Assembly (NCBI GenBank): GCA_009792885.1
Contig: WMCF01000003.1
Location: forward strand, 19,186,477-19,250,476
DNA length: 64,000 bases
Origin: Eremophila alpestris peregrina
Lineage: Eukaryota > Chordata > Aves > Passeriformes > Alaudidae
Direction: 5' to 3'
Shown here: piece after piece, positions 23,357-35,131 of the stretch
Layout: the number at the start of each line of letters is the position of its first letter
How positions within the stretch are numbered: the stretch's first letter is position 1
Position numbers and translations under genes: made by a program
The notes under the pieces: model-generated
The model's input: the letters and a program-made list of their open reading frames with translations, nothing else
Told to the model about the DNA's origin: nothing
The model's database searches: none

Positions 23357-26300
23357 CTGGAGGGGACAAAAAAGAGACCATGTCAGGTTTCATTAGAGGT
23401 AGAGACACATGCAACCAAAGGAATCTGAAGCTGACCACACTTAACACAAGTTTATTCAGTGTGCTGCCTTTGCCACAGGCAGATTATGGACTGAACCCAA
23501 ACAATCAGGCAAACACTTCTCTCAGACATACAGGTGTAACGCTTGTCAATATTGACAGCTTCCTTCAAGATGAAGGTAAATCTCCAAACTCTGGAACTGA
23601 TACCTTTCATGGAAAAATAGTCTAACAAATTCAGAAGAGCCTTTTTTGTTGGCCTTCCAGAAATTGAGCAGTCATTGGAAGGAAAAATGGCTTTAATACA
23701 GAAGTATTCTTTCCCAAACTACGTTTAAATCCTAGTAAGAATCAATCATTATTTTAAGTAACACTATTCATAAAAAGATGAGTGCTATACTAACCTTGTC
23801 TGGAGATGTGGCTGTTTGTAATCTTTCTTATGTGAACAGATGCTGCTACCACCAGACTTACTGAGAGCAGCATTTTCTTTAAATTCTCCCCACGGTTTTA
23901 GTCGTCCTACAAATTAGGGGCAAAAAGAGAGACTAGTTTAATACTTTAGTAATTGTGTGCTTCATTTCTTATCATGAATTTATCCTAGCTAGCCTGTTTT
24001 TCTTGCTGGTTGGCTTGAAGATGAAATGCCTCTTTAAGCTGTACTATCAGTTTCACCAGCCCTTTCCCTACAAGTAGTTCTTCTGTGAGTAATAACAGGT
24101 GACTGTAGTTAGAATTAACACTCACCATGTAAAGTTCAGCTTCTCACATAAGATTAAAAAAACCCACCTCATAAGGAATATTTCATATATCTACATATAC
24201 ATGCATCTACTCAGTGGAACACAAAGATATTTATTCTTGTATTTATGGGCTTTTGGTCAAAAAATTTTGATCTTCAGTAGGGAGGCTCTTAAAGCATATA
24301 TTATGAAGAAATTTAACATCAGACTGCATAGGAACCCAGAGAGAAAGGAAAAGGGACAGGAAGAGAGACTGTAAACTTGACTCTGGCTGTTTGTACCAAA
24401 GCACCCCTGCAGGAGCAGCTGAGTGTGAGGGCTGTGACCAGCACAGAGTGCACAGGGTCAGGGTACCTTTGTGTGGCTGGTACCGAAGTGGCCGAGAGAG
24501 ACTTGCTTTGAGATCAAATGTCTTCTTTGCACTCGTGGGTTCTGCAGATTGAGCTCCAAACTTGAAGGGGGTAAGAACTACAAAAGGCATCAAGATACCA
24601 TTATTAGAGTAGCAAGAGCATCAATGTGCACATAAAGTTGGAAAGTGCCTGTGAAGGCCACACAATTATCAAGATAAAAGAGCCATTAAATGCCCCTGCT
24701 GCTGCCTCTAAAGATAGAATTGCACAAACACAGCTCACTTGAAATACGGAGGGCAAGAGTTGTAGAGTACTTGCCCTTGCTATGATTATACTATGGAAGA
24801 GCATACACAGCTCCATGTGTTTTTCTAGTCCTTCAAGGCAAACTTTGTTTCTTCTATGCCTATTTGGAACCAAGTGGTTTTTCCCGTTAAATAAAGAAGC
24901 ATTCTTGTGGAACAGGCCAGCTCCAGATCAGCATGGAACTTAGCTTGCCCCTTAAAAATATCAGTATCATTATACAGCAAACAGGAAGCTCTGGGTTCTT
25001 GACCTTTGCAAATATGCCTGTGATGCTAAGGGTGTCAATGGCTGGATAGCAGAGCTGTGCTGCTGCAGAGATTGTTAGTAATCAGAAGACTTCTGGTTTT
25101 TCTTAATTTTAGTTCCTGAGTTGATCAGGGTGCTGAGGCTGATAACAGGTTATCCTAAAGCACAAATAGAGGTCTCATGCATGCTACCCTACAAGGAGAA
25201 TGAGACCTCTGAGAAGGTGTCAGGAATTCCTCTCTGTGCAGACAGGGTGTCCCTGTATCTGCTGTATGAATCTTTTACTGTGTAGTCCCTACAGGTCTAG
25301 AAGATTTTCTATCTTCTTTTCTGTAGGTAGCTGGGTACCATGTATTTAAGTCATGGCACCTAAACATTTTAGTCAAACCACTGGAAAACAAAGGAAATAA
25401 AGAAACTACTGCAGTTTCTGAAGAACCAGTCCTAAATTAGGGAATTAAAACCTGGGTCTATGTGACATTTGGTTGTTAAGAACTCGTATAGAAATTCATT
25501 AAGACAAAAGTCTTGACCTGAAAGATAAATATTCACTATCCACTTTACCCTTTGATGCAGTCAGATCATTATTTCTTGCATTTCCCTTACTGTTCTTCTG
25601 ATTTATTAGTTTGCAGCTCTTTTGAGTGTCAGGTGTGCAGATCTCCTCCACATATGGAGACATTCTAGATGGAGTCTTGGTAAGAGAGCGTTTGTGCTCG
25701 TTATCTTTTGTGGCTTCTGAGAACCTGAAAGGTTTCAGAAACATGAAGACAAATCATTCTGCATTCTGCTTTTATTACAGGTAGGAAGATTTACTGTGTG
25801 AAAGATGTTCACAGCTCATACAAAAACTGTACTAAAATACCTTGCTGGTATAACAACTTCAAGTTTCAAGCCAGTGTTAAGAGCAGTAAGTAATATTAGA
25901 AACTACAAATAACTGCCTTTCTTTCCAAGCTCATCCAAGAGGACACTTGAAGCAGTGTATTTTTTACATTTGTTACCTACTGAAATCGAAAAGAGGACTT
26001 TTAAAGTAAAAACAAAGCCACTAAGTTTTTAAACTTGATTTTGACCTTTGAACAGCAGAAGACCTGCATTCCAAAGTCACATAATTATATATTATCAGAC
26101 ACCAATATGAGAAGCTGCATTATCTGACTGAAAAACAACAATCCCCCCCCACACTTCAGTCAGGGACAAAAAAAAGCCCCAGCAGCCATGATCTTGGCAT
26201 GCAAAAGTTGAAAAGTGAGGGTCATCAGAGAAAGTGACACAACCAAGGCCTGTAAACAACCATGTATTGTTAGCAAAGGGAGAATGTCAGAACTTCAGTC

Positions 26301-29300
26301 ACTTGGAAAGTTAAGGAAACTGATTAAAGTCAACATTAGTCTAATAGTTAGAAATCAACAGAGAAATAGTAGAAATAAAGGCTTTCACTAGAAATCTAAG
26401 TGAAAGGACATTTACTTATAGGATACTGTAAGGACTTTCAATTCCTTCCAAAACGTTTCTTGGCCAAGACTTTAGGAAAATTATCAGAAGCAAATAAAAC
26501 CTACTGATAACAGAAGTTCATGAAGTATTAACACTACTAGAGAATTAGATTACTGTGGAGGAATGATGACATACACATGGTATTCTAAAAGGGAATGAGA
26601 CGAGGTATAATAGCACTGAGTAAGAGTTCATTCATTTAGCAATTCCTCGTGACTTCTGGTGTCAGCTTGGCTCTCATCTGCCAGAAAGAGTCTGCTTTTA
26701 GTAGTCAGTCACAAGAGGATCCCTGCTGTGACACTGTAGGGGAGATGGGGAAAGCAGAGCACAAAAGGAAGAAAGTACCTAAAAACCATTGCAAGACTCA
26801 CCTGGAATACTGAAGAGAGTTCTGATTTTAAAAATGTACATGTAAATTAAATTAAATTCAGATAAACAGAAACTATCAGGTTGCCTGGCAAAATAGAAAA
26901 CCTGACACAGTAACAGAAGAAAAACAATTTGCACCATTTGGCTTTAGCAAAATGAAAGCCAGGATTTGAGGTTCTTCTAACAGACATAAAAATGAAGAAT
27001 GAAGACAGTAACAGCACAGTGAGGCTTAAATCACCCACAAAGCCAGGCTGAAAGTTAGTAATCAAAATTAGTCCTGCAAAGTTCATGTTTGGAAGAGAAA
27101 TAATGCAGTAAAATCACAGTCAGCGTTAATTATTTCATGTGTATCATATCAAATGGCTTGCTGGTAGCTTTGGTTTGTTCTTTTTACCTGACATTCATTT
27201 TGGATGTTGAAAGTACAGAAGGATGAAATGAAGATTTCTGGGATAAAATGCTCCGATTAGCAGCATTCAGAGAACTGCGTGGGGAGCGCCGGAAGTTACT
27301 GGGAGTGCAGGTGTTGGAGAATCTGCCTCTTTCTGGATTTGGGCTGAATAAAAATCTTTTGCCACTGGCTTGTTTCTAGGGAAAAGCAAATTCTGAGTTA
27401 CCAGACTGCTGAAAATCCATCTACAAAGCAGCCAAGAGGAAGGGAAAATGTACAGTGAATTAGAAGCATATGGCCTCTTCAGTTTTATCCCCTTTTTTTT
27501 CCCCTCTTTAAAAGCATATTTTAAATATAAGTATTTTTATTATTGTTAAATTGACCTGACAACACATACCTTAGAATGTGGAGTGTCTTTTTCTGATGAT
27601 CTTAAAGGATTTGATTTTCTGGTCAACACCTGCCAATAGTAATTTGTCTGAAGTATACATTGATACATGTCACTGAAAATTAAATGTAGTGTTCAGGATT
27701 TTCATTCATTGTTACTATTTGATATGGACATGGCAGTGCTAGAGTAACTTAAGTGAACAATTCCATGGCCACTGACATATTCATTCATACATTCATTGAT
27801 ACATTACTGTCACTTTTTTAGGTTTCTACTACACTTTGTGAGAGGCCCTGTTAGCAGCTTTCACCCATGGGAGGGTGAAATACAAGAACTGAGAACAACA
27901 GATATGGCATGTATTTTTAAGGAGAATCATACGCAGCCATAGGATGATAGTTCAGGCACAAAGGAGAAACTTAATATTGAATTATTGCTCTTTGAAAAGT
28001 AACCTACTCCCTTGGTTAAACTTTGCAGCAATTCAAGCACTTGTGAACAGACGTTCCAGGAGATCTTTCACAAAAGTAATTGTGACAATTATTTTTACTC
28101 AAAAAAATGACAAGTTAGTTGTTGATTTCTACAACTGTACACTGTTAACATGTAAAAGCTTGTGTAGTTATATACAAATAACAATATATAACTAATTATG
28201 TAGGACTACAGTTAAATTTCATTGGTTATAACATTCCACTGCAAGTTCACATGATCAGGTACTTACTGATCTAAAGAGACCTGGTAACACTTCTACAGAA
28301 AGGCCCTGGAAACAAATGAATATGCCAGCAATGGGTATCTTCCTGTGTCATCTCTTACCTTGACTGCGCTGCAGCTTTCATTCAGCTTTTTTTTCCTCTC
28401 AATGTAGTCAGCAATAGATTCCATTTTCTTGAACTGAGCCTCGTGCAACTTTTTAAAGTCTAAGAAATTCCAAAAATAAGGAGATTCACAGATCTGATAT
28501 GGTTCTAAGGAAGTTTAGTGCTTAATAGGAGGATTTTGTGCCACCTATTGTTACAGCTTCAAAGGTATCAACACATCCCTCTAATTAAAGGCTGTAGACA
28601 CAGCTGACCCAACAGGACCAGCAGAATCTATTTCAGCAGCTACATGGCCTATTACCTGATAATCTGGAAGATCATAGAATCATGGTCTGGGTTGGAAGGG
28701 GCCTTTAAAGATAACCCAATCCCCAAATTCTGCAGTTAAAGAAAACAATAAATACCTCTACCTTTGAGATGATTTAACCCACTTTAAGAAGTGATGGATA
28801 TGAGCTAATGTATCAAGTACAGCACAAGCACAGTATATATAACATGAAAACTAAACTAAACAAGCAGTTTTTTAACATACATGCCAGTCATTTACCACTA
28901 GGAATTTACAAGCTAGAATATTTACCTTGAAATGCAACATTGGGGAATTTTTTTTTTGTTTGCTTGCTTTTAAAAAAGACAGGAGGCAGGACTATTATTA
29001 TGTGAGCAGAAGTAGAAATTTAAGTTGTGAAAGACTAAGTCAAATCTCCCTTTACACAGAGAAAACACTTATTTTGCTAAAGATGGTAGGTTATATCTTA
29101 CTTGGTGTGGTGGCTGTCATTGCTGTTTTTGCAGACCTAGATGCACGGCCTACACGTAAAGGGATCTTCCCTCCTGCAGCATGAGCATTACCTGGTACAA
29201 TAAGATTAGACAAAATCATTACAACTCATGGGAGAGGATTTAAAGTTAGCACCATGGTTTTAAATACTGTTCCAATGTTTGTTTCAAAACACACTTTATC

Positions 29301-32300
29301 ACCTCAAAGTGGGTTTAGGTTTTGAGAAATAAAACCAGCTGGAATAAGTATGTTCTAAGTCCCTCAAAAGTGTTTTAATTGGTTTGTCAGTAATAATGTA
29401 TCTTGACAAACCACAAGCCCAGCATGAATCCTAAAGTCATATTAGGTTAGTATCATATGATAGGAAAATATTTTTCAGGGAAAGTTTACAAGAGAACTGT
29501 GCTTGTAGTAAACAAAAACTTTAAATTCACAAGCCTTGACCTGTGTTTTTTAAATGTTGATACTAAAGAAGAAATACCTTTTGACCAACCTTTCTGCACT
29601 GCCTTATTTACATACAGAGTCCGAGTTATTTTTGTCATCTCTGCTCTCAGGTACAGTAATAAGTTCATGTTCACATTTTAATGATTAATTTTCTTAAGAA
29701 AAAAGTCAGGTAAAGACTTTACATCAAGTTCAGCATTTGCATATTAACAGCAAACATTTGCATTTCTGGTCATTCACATCCCCTCAAAAGTAAGCTTAGA
29801 TGACCTGAATATATTGAAAGAAATCCTTATTGGAAACAAATAATGGTGTGCAGTTAAATATAATTGTTGAGAACTCAATTAGTCAGTATTAAATGCAGAC
29901 ACTTGTTAGTACAGCTATAGGAAGAGATGAGCACTGTACCAATGGTCAGGATGAGTGCTGCCTCAACCCAAGCATCCCCCACATACCCTATTGCTTTTGT
30001 TTTTAAAAACAACCTTCACAGAGAAACCCACATTTTTGAGTTAGTTCAAAATTATTGGTGTTCTCCCATAAGATTGTCCTTGTAAATTCTATGGAACAAC
30101 AGGAATATCCATAATAAACTTACAGACTACATATGCTGAGCCTAACAGAGCAAATGCATGTGTGTCTCACTTGACTGACCCCCAATATGAAGAAATTATC
30201 AGATTGGGTAACAAACTCATTTCTTTTTGTCAGCTGCATACACAAAGCAGTGGGGAATAAATTAATTCATATTTTCAGTGGCATCATGCTTGAAGGACTA
30301 AAATGCCACCAGATGCAAAAGTGATCCAGTGGAATACATTCAGATACTCTTAGGTAGTTCAAACAAATGATAAAGGATTCTGTGCTCTTGTCTGCTAATT
30401 TTACTCCTGGAAAGGAAAGGATAAAGCTGTCCAGCAGAAAAAGACAAATGAAACATGAGGAAGCAAATGCTCCCTTTCTTGCCACCTCTTAGAGGCCAAA
30501 TAACACCTCAAGGGTATTCCAAAAGGCACTGAACCATTTGGAAGCGTAAAGTTCAAATACACTCAGATCTCTGAGAACTCCTCCACTATAATCAAGAGTT
30601 CTGAAGTCAAAGCCAGCAAAATCCCTACACTGCAGAATTTGTGGATTTGTGTTCCAATATGTTAAACCAGTAAGTCAAACTCAAACCAGATCAATTTTCT
30701 TCTAGTATCCCCAAAGCAAGGTGCCACAAAAACCATTGAAGACACCATGAAATTATCTTTTGGTAATTCTAAGTAGCACAAATTAAAGTTACTTTTATCC
30801 AAGTTTTACTTACGTTGTTCTCCCCTGCCTTTAGCAGGAGTCTTCTCTGTTCGTTTCTTCTGTTCAGCACCCATCCCTGGATTCTCAACAGCTCTCTCTT
30901 CAGTTATTTGGTTTTTGATTTGTCCCTTTTTGTGCTCACCCTGAGGCACTTCATTTTCTTTCATTTCAGAATGCACCTGCAATTTAAACACACTTTGTTT
31001 AACCAGCTTGTTCCAACTGGATATAAAGAAAGGTTGTTGTTCTGAGAACAGTGAGTCAGTGGAACAAACTGCTCCATCCTCAAGGGTTTTCAGTATCAGA
31101 TTGGATAAAGCCTAAAGCACTGTGCTCTAAGCTCATAGCTGAGTCTGCTTTGATTGGGAGATTGAGCAAGACATTTTCTTAAGTCCAAACTGAATTAACC
31201 TGTGAAATACTTACCTTGTTCCTTCACAAACTTAGATGTATTAGAAAGATTTGACCTGCACAGCTCTCACATTTTGGTATAAAATTGCCTTTATTGATAA
31301 AAGTTAATTATTTACAAGTAAGAATAAATTCACTGGGGATGTTACTTTTTGTTGTTGTATTTTTGTATACTGTACAATTCTCTAACACTAAAAGACTAAC
31401 ACTCCTCATTTTCCTCCTCTACCTAAGTAAAAGTCTTTCAGACAGTTCTTAGTTTACCTGCTCCTTGTAACTCAAGGGAAAAAATCTATCTCACCTTGAA
31501 ACTTTCTCAGTCACATAACCTTCACAATGAAAAAATAAATACGAGGTTTAGGCAATTGTGCAACTTCTGATTAATTTTTTCTGTGTCAAAAAAGCGAGAA
31601 CAGCCTTATTTTAGATAAATTCTGAAGCTAGCCTAAGATTCAGAATACTACAATGAACTAGTAAAAGCAGTCTTACATTCAGATAAAGTGTTTGGAATTG
31701 TATATTTCTTAGATGATTTTTTTTCTTGAAGCAATGACTAGCAAGTAGTGTCTGTTTATTATGGGACAGCACACAGACAAAACTCAGTGCTACAAAATAC
31801 AAAGGACCAGTACCAGAATGCTTGCATATGAATTTTTATACGTGTCTATACACACACAAACACATATATATATATATAAACATATACCATCTATAAATGG
31901 TGACTGAAATCAAGTGTGCTTAAATTATGCTCAGAGGAAAGGAGGACAGCAAACAAAAGAATGCAATGCAAATCACCTGTTTCTCATCAGAAAGCACTGG
32001 GTTTTCTTCACTGGAATTAGTTTCCTCATGGGAGTTCCTCTTTTTTCTGGTTGTTTTCTTATCTTTACTACGTCTTTTTGTAATAAAACACACTGAGTCA
32101 GACACAACTTCTTCCTGATTGCTCAGTTCATCCAATTTAATGGAAGCAGATGCACTCTTTACAGGACCCTGCAGCAGAAAAATACTGTAACTGGAAGATA
32201 TCCAACACAAATGTAAACTAAACACTCCAGGGACAGCTTCAATTTTATTATTGAAAAAAGTATTTTACACAGGGGATAAACAGTAGCATGCCATGTAGCA

Positions 32301-34463
32301 GCATAGTAATCAAGAAACTGGCACTATCTAGCACTACTCCCTAAGCATCAAAGATCATAATTTCAACACTTAAATACAATTCCTATGATTGGTTTATCAT
32401 ACTTCATTTTAATAAGATTATAAAAGCCCAATATTTTCTACTTGAAACCTAACTTGCATGATGCCATGACCCTCCCACATTTGAGGAATACTCTTCACCA
32501 ATAAAAACAGGGCTTCTTTCCTGCTTGTGAAAATTTTAAAAAAACTGACCAGGTTTACACAAGCCCCTCAAGCCTTTAAAGAAGATTTTTAAGGGATGCA
32601 CTTAAAGGGAGATGTATTTTAGAAAAAGCAGAGAACAAATTACTTTTTATCAAAAACTTCAGAAACATCACCACACTCAACAACTGTATTGCTTTCATTA
32701 TAGGGAAAGTAAATTGTAGTAGATGCAAAACACTTTCCAATTAGTATCTAGTCCCCTTCATTTAGGCATGCAAAATAAATAAAATATTTTTATACTTGGT
32801 ACTGAATAGTGTCTGGAGCCAAACAAGAAAGAATTAAGATTTGTTCAGTGGAAATTAAATGTTCTTGTTCACAGAGAATAGTTCTGTAGTGATGCTGAAA
32901 AATACATTGCTAATTTTGGCAGCTGAAAGGAAATCAGCTATCAGTCCTAAAGGCTGAAAAACTAACATTAGCAGATCTATTTCTGTCAGTACATAAGTAC
33001 TTTAAACTAAGGGCACTAAGAAGAAAAAGGTATTTCTAGTACAGTTCCCATTTTGGTCAAAAACACCCTTCAGCACATGCCCTGCTCTAAGGGTTACAAA
33101 TTAAGGTTTACATTTCTTAAAAGCAACGGCTTATTTATCATCTGTTACCATATTTTCACTTTCTTCTTTTGTCCCTTCAAAGTGTTGCTTCAACGATTCC
33201 AACAATTTGTCAGCCTGAAGAGAAAACAACACGTGAACCAAACAGTCCATTCAGTCATTGAAGAACTGCATAAGCCCAAAATGCATCCTTATAAACTGAT
33301 CCAACAAACAAGCAGAACATTTCCTGAATCCAACAGAATAAGGTGCACCTAGGACATCGTTCAAGTCAGTCAATTGAAGAAAGTGCCTCAGGCCACAGAT
33401 AATTATGTCACATATTTTCCACAGAGGCATAAAAGGCAAATTTCCCTGACTCGGTTTCTCCTGATCTGTCTTTTTTCCAAGAGGTTAATTGTTCAAGGAA
33501 TGAGACAAACTGTTTTAAGCCCCACAGCTGAACTTGAATTAAAATTTATCCAATTTCTGCAATTGCTTCTGTCTTGCCCATGCTACAAGCAAAGCACTCT
33601 TTTCATCCCTCACATGCATTCAGTAGTAACAGTAATAACAATGAAAACACGTCATTGATAATTCAGGCTATGAAAGACTCTTAAAAACCTAAGTGAAAAG
33701 GTCAGTATAAAAACAATCAAAATACCCCAAAATTAACATTCCCAGAACTCCTAGTCCTGTGAGGACAGGGAGCTGCCTTGTCCACCCAAGCCGTGGATCT
33801 TTCTAAGGCTTTATGGCTTCTGCCACTGCTGGCAGCGCCTGCCAAAAGGGCCAGGCCGTGTCTCCTGCACCTCCGGGCAGGACCCTGTCCTTAAACGTCT
33901 CGCCCTTAACCACGACCACCAAACGTGCCCCCTCCTCCCTTAAGGTACTATGTTGTCACTGTTCTCCTACTCCGAGTCGTAAAAACAAAAAAAAATACCT
34001 ACAAAAAACCCCAAGCCGAACAAACAACCACAATTACCCCCACTGGGGGCTAACAGTGCGGGGATATGGGCGAGGGGGAACAGCCAGCCCAGCAGGGCGG
34101 GGAGAGGAGGGGCAGCCTCCCCTTCTGGATGCCCGGGGGACACCGGAGCGCCGCTCTCCCTCTCCCCGAGTGACTGCCCGCATCCCGGACGGCAGCGCAG
34201 CCCCCGGGGCACCCCGGAGCGAAGCCACCGCCGCCAGCGCCGCCCCAGACCCGGGAGGGGGAGCCCCGGGAGGTTGAGGACGCCTTTCCTCGGCTCACGG
34301 CCCGGCACGGGGGCACCCCAGAACCCGAGACTTCGCGGGCAGCGCTCCCTCGCAGCCGCCCCCGCCTCACCCGAAGGTTGGCCCTCAGCCCGGCGGCCTT
34401 GGCGATGCGCTGGAGCTCGGCGTATTTCAGCGCCTCCAGGGGCTGCAGGGAAGGGAGCGCCAT
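23269..34463 (-). CDS. NUSAP1: NUSAP1, nucleolar and spindle associated protein 1
   Basis: NuSAP binds and bundles microtubules around chromosomes in mitosis and is degraded through the APC/C. Thirteen coding exons join in consistent phase to 492 residues; human is about 441. The N-terminus (LEALKYAELQRIAKAAGLRANLRADKLL, about 8-35, interrupted by exon junction 31/32) is a SAP-type DNA-binding helix pair. Family signatures follow: NFKKLHEAQFKKMESI from residue 202, ATKDNEHKRSLTKTP, FDLKASLSRPLRYQPHKG, LKPWG, a KEN box at about 436-438, and YKQPHLQT. The protein ends in a very basic helix with KKKKAHTLGKRRG and a short tail. The gene shares a CCAAT-rich promoter with OIP5. Two small exons (39 and 60 nt) can be skipped in frame, and one intron is only 53 nt. 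Identity is secure; the middle exons are the least conserved. Confidence 0.97.
23795..23906 (-). CDS. NUSAP1: NUSAP1 coding exon 12
   Basis: 112 nt encode (G)RLKPWGEFKENAALSK, including the KEN box, and end with KKDYKQPHLQT. Acceptor TAATTTGTAG|GACGAC, donor GACAAG|GTTAGT. Confidence 0.95.
24467..24577 (-). CDS. NUSAP1: NUSAP1 coding exon 11
   Basis: 111 nt encode (V)LTPFKFGAQSAEP, then FDLKASLSRPLRYQPHK. Acceptor CCTTTTGTAG|TTCTTA, donor CAAAG|GTACCC. Confidence 0.95.
25549..25724 (-). CDS. NUSAP1: NUSAP1 coding exon 10
   Basis: 176 nt encode (R)FSEATKDNEHKRSLTKTP, a near-exact family signature, then a divergent stretch ending NNDLTASK. Acceptor AACCTTTCAG|GTTCTC, donor AAAGG|GTAAAG. Confidence 0.95.
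27188..27375 (-). CDS. NUSAP1: NUSAP1 coding exon 9
   Basis: 188 nt encode KQASGKRFLFSPNPERGR through STSKMNV plus two bases of an arginine codon. The region is serine- and arginine-rich and probably a microtubule-binding stretch. Acceptor TTTTCCCTAG|AAAC, donor GTCAG|GTAAAA. Confidence 0.92.
27570..27629 (-). CDS. NUSAP1: NUSAP1 coding exon 8 (60 nt)
   Basis: 60 nt in phase 0-0 encode VLTRKSNPLRSSEKDTPHSK. Acceptor CTATTGGCAG|GTGTTG, donor TCTAAG|GTATGT. Like exon 7, it can be skipped in frame. Confidence 0.85.
28267..28305 (-). CDS. NUSAP1: NUSAP1 coding exon 7 (39-nt mini-exon)
   Basis: 39 nt in phase 0-0 encode GLSVEVLPGLFRS. Both splice sites are strong (TTTGTTTCCAG|GG and TCA|GTAAGT). 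It sits where human has a short GGVRTPVPP-like segment. Skipping it keeps the frame. Confidence 0.8.
28359..28459 (-). CDS. NUSAP1: NUSAP1 coding exon 6
   Basis: 101 nt encode the well-conserved NFKKLHEAQFKKMESIADYI segment and ERKKKLNESCSAVK. Acceptor AATTTCTTAG|ACTTT, donor GTCAAG|GTAAGA. The intron that follows is only 53 nt. Confidence 0.95.
28672..28730 (-). mobile_element. CR1 LINE 3' tail fragment
   Basis: The plus strand reads ATCATAGAATCATGG, GGGTTGGAAGGGGCC, then TTTAAAGATAACCCAATCC. This is the reverse complement of the CR1 terminus with its ATTCTATG-type repeat. It lies in the NUSAP1 intron between exons 5 and 6. Confidence 0.8.
29102..29191 (-). CDS. NUSAP1: NUSAP1 coding exon 5
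   Basis: 90 nt encode (R)NAHAAGGKIPLRVGRAS through KTAMTATTP. The split codon at each end matches its neighbours. Acceptor TTGTACCAG|GTAATG, donor CACCAA|GTAAGA. Confidence 0.9.
30814..30976 (-). CDS. NUSAP1: NUSAP1 coding exon 4
   Basis: 163 nt encode VHSEMKENEVPQGEHKK through AKGRGEQ plus one base of the next arginine codon. Acceptor AATTGCAG|GTGCAT, donor AACAAC|GTAAGT. Confidence 0.92.
31864..31880. repeat. short TA microsatellite
   Basis: A run of about eight TA units in the NUSAP1 intron between exons 3 and 4. It is simple sequence. Confidence 0.8.
31977..32168 (-). CDS. NUSAP1: NUSAP1 coding exon 3
   Basis: 192 nt encode GPVKSASASIKLDELSNQ through PVLSDEKQ, a charged and poorly conserved region containing a basic KRRSKDKKTTRKKR run. 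Acceptor TTTCTGCTGCAG|GG, donor AAACAG|GTGATT. Confidence 0.92.
33149..33214 (-). CDS. NUSAP1: NUSAP1 coding exon 2
   Basis: 66 nt encode ADKLLESLKQHFEGTKE through SENM, completing the SAP helices. Acceptor CTTCAG|GCTGAC, donor AATATG|GTAACA. Phase 0-0. Confidence 0.92.
34371..34463 (-). CDS. NUSAP1: NUSAP1 coding exon 1
   Basis: 93 nt encode residues 1-31, MALPSLQPLEALKY through LRANLR, the first half of the SAP motif. Donor CTTCGG|GTGAGG. It lies in the CpG island next to OIP5. Confidence 0.95.
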
Positions 34464-34532
34464 GACAGCGGCTGTGACCGAGCGGCCCTGCCCGCCGCGC
34501 GCCAACCGCCACCGCCGGCACCGCCCCCGCCG

Positions 34533-34778
34533 TTCGAATTGGCCCGCCGCGCCAGCCCATTGGCTGCGCCAGAAAGGGGCGTGCCCAATGGGAGGGCGGG
34601 GCGCGGGAGCGGCCAATGGCGGCGCGGCCCTCCGCGCGTCGTTATTTTCAAGCGCGATGAGGCGTTCCCGGCAGAGAAAGGCGCGCGCGGTGCGGCCCGT
34701 TACCCAATAGCCGTGAGAGGTGAGGATTGACGTGGCCACTGACCAATAGCAACGCAGAACAGCAAAGAGCGCTCCAAT
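34533..34778. promoter_or_regulatory. bidirectional NUSAP1/OIP5 promoter with seven CCAAT boxes and a CHR-like site
   Basis: CCAAT boxes are at 34538-34542 and 34559-34563 on the minus strand, and at 34585-34589, 34613-34617, 34704-34708, 34743-34747 and 34774-34778 on the plus strand. A palindromic TTCGAA at 34533-34538 matches the CHR consensus TTYGAA. Multiple NF-Y boxes together with a CHR are the hallmark of G2/M genes controlled by DREAM and MYB-MuvB, which fits two mitotic genes. Motifs are seen directly; usage is inferred. Confidence 0.8.
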
Positions 34779-34827
34779 CGCGATGCTCGGAGGGCGGGCT
34801 CCGCGCCCGAACGCTCGGCGGGAGGAG

Positions 34828-35131
34828 ATGGCGGTGAGGCGGAGGCTGCGGCAGCTGTTCCAGGACCCGCAGCCCGTGGGGGCCATCGTGGTGGAGCAGG
34901 CGCCCGCCCCCACCGCTACCCCCCGGATCTCGCTGTCGGCGCCCCTGTCGCCCCCGCCGCCGTTGTCTTCCATGCCGCCGGCAGCGATGCCGGCGTCGCC
35001 GCCGCGGCAGCAGGGTCCGCTGCCGGAGGAGTGCGCCGTGTTCCACTGCCGCGGCTGCTGGACGGTGCTGGGGGACTCGCTGCAGCTCTGCGGGCAGGAG
35101 CCGCCGGGGCTCAGCGTCCTCATCTGCTTCA
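34828..35131 (+). CDS. OIP5: OIP5 coding exon 1
   Basis: 304 nt encode residues 1-101 plus one base, from MAVRRRLRQLFQDPQPVG to LSVLICF. It contains the first CxxC. Donor CTTCA|GTCAGT. Confidence 0.92.

Noticed and set aside
29083..29184. Plus-strand frame with signal-peptide-like MVGYILLGVVAVIAVFADLD
   Set aside because: It is the antisense of NUSAP1 exon 5, whose minus-strand frame joins its neighbours in phase.
34050..35123. 357-residue minus-strand frame across the NUSAP1/OIP5 CpG island
   Set aside because: It uses the NUSAP1 frame through its intron and the antisense of OIP5 exon 1. Long open frames are expected in GC-rich DNA, and the real NUSAP1 start is at 34463.
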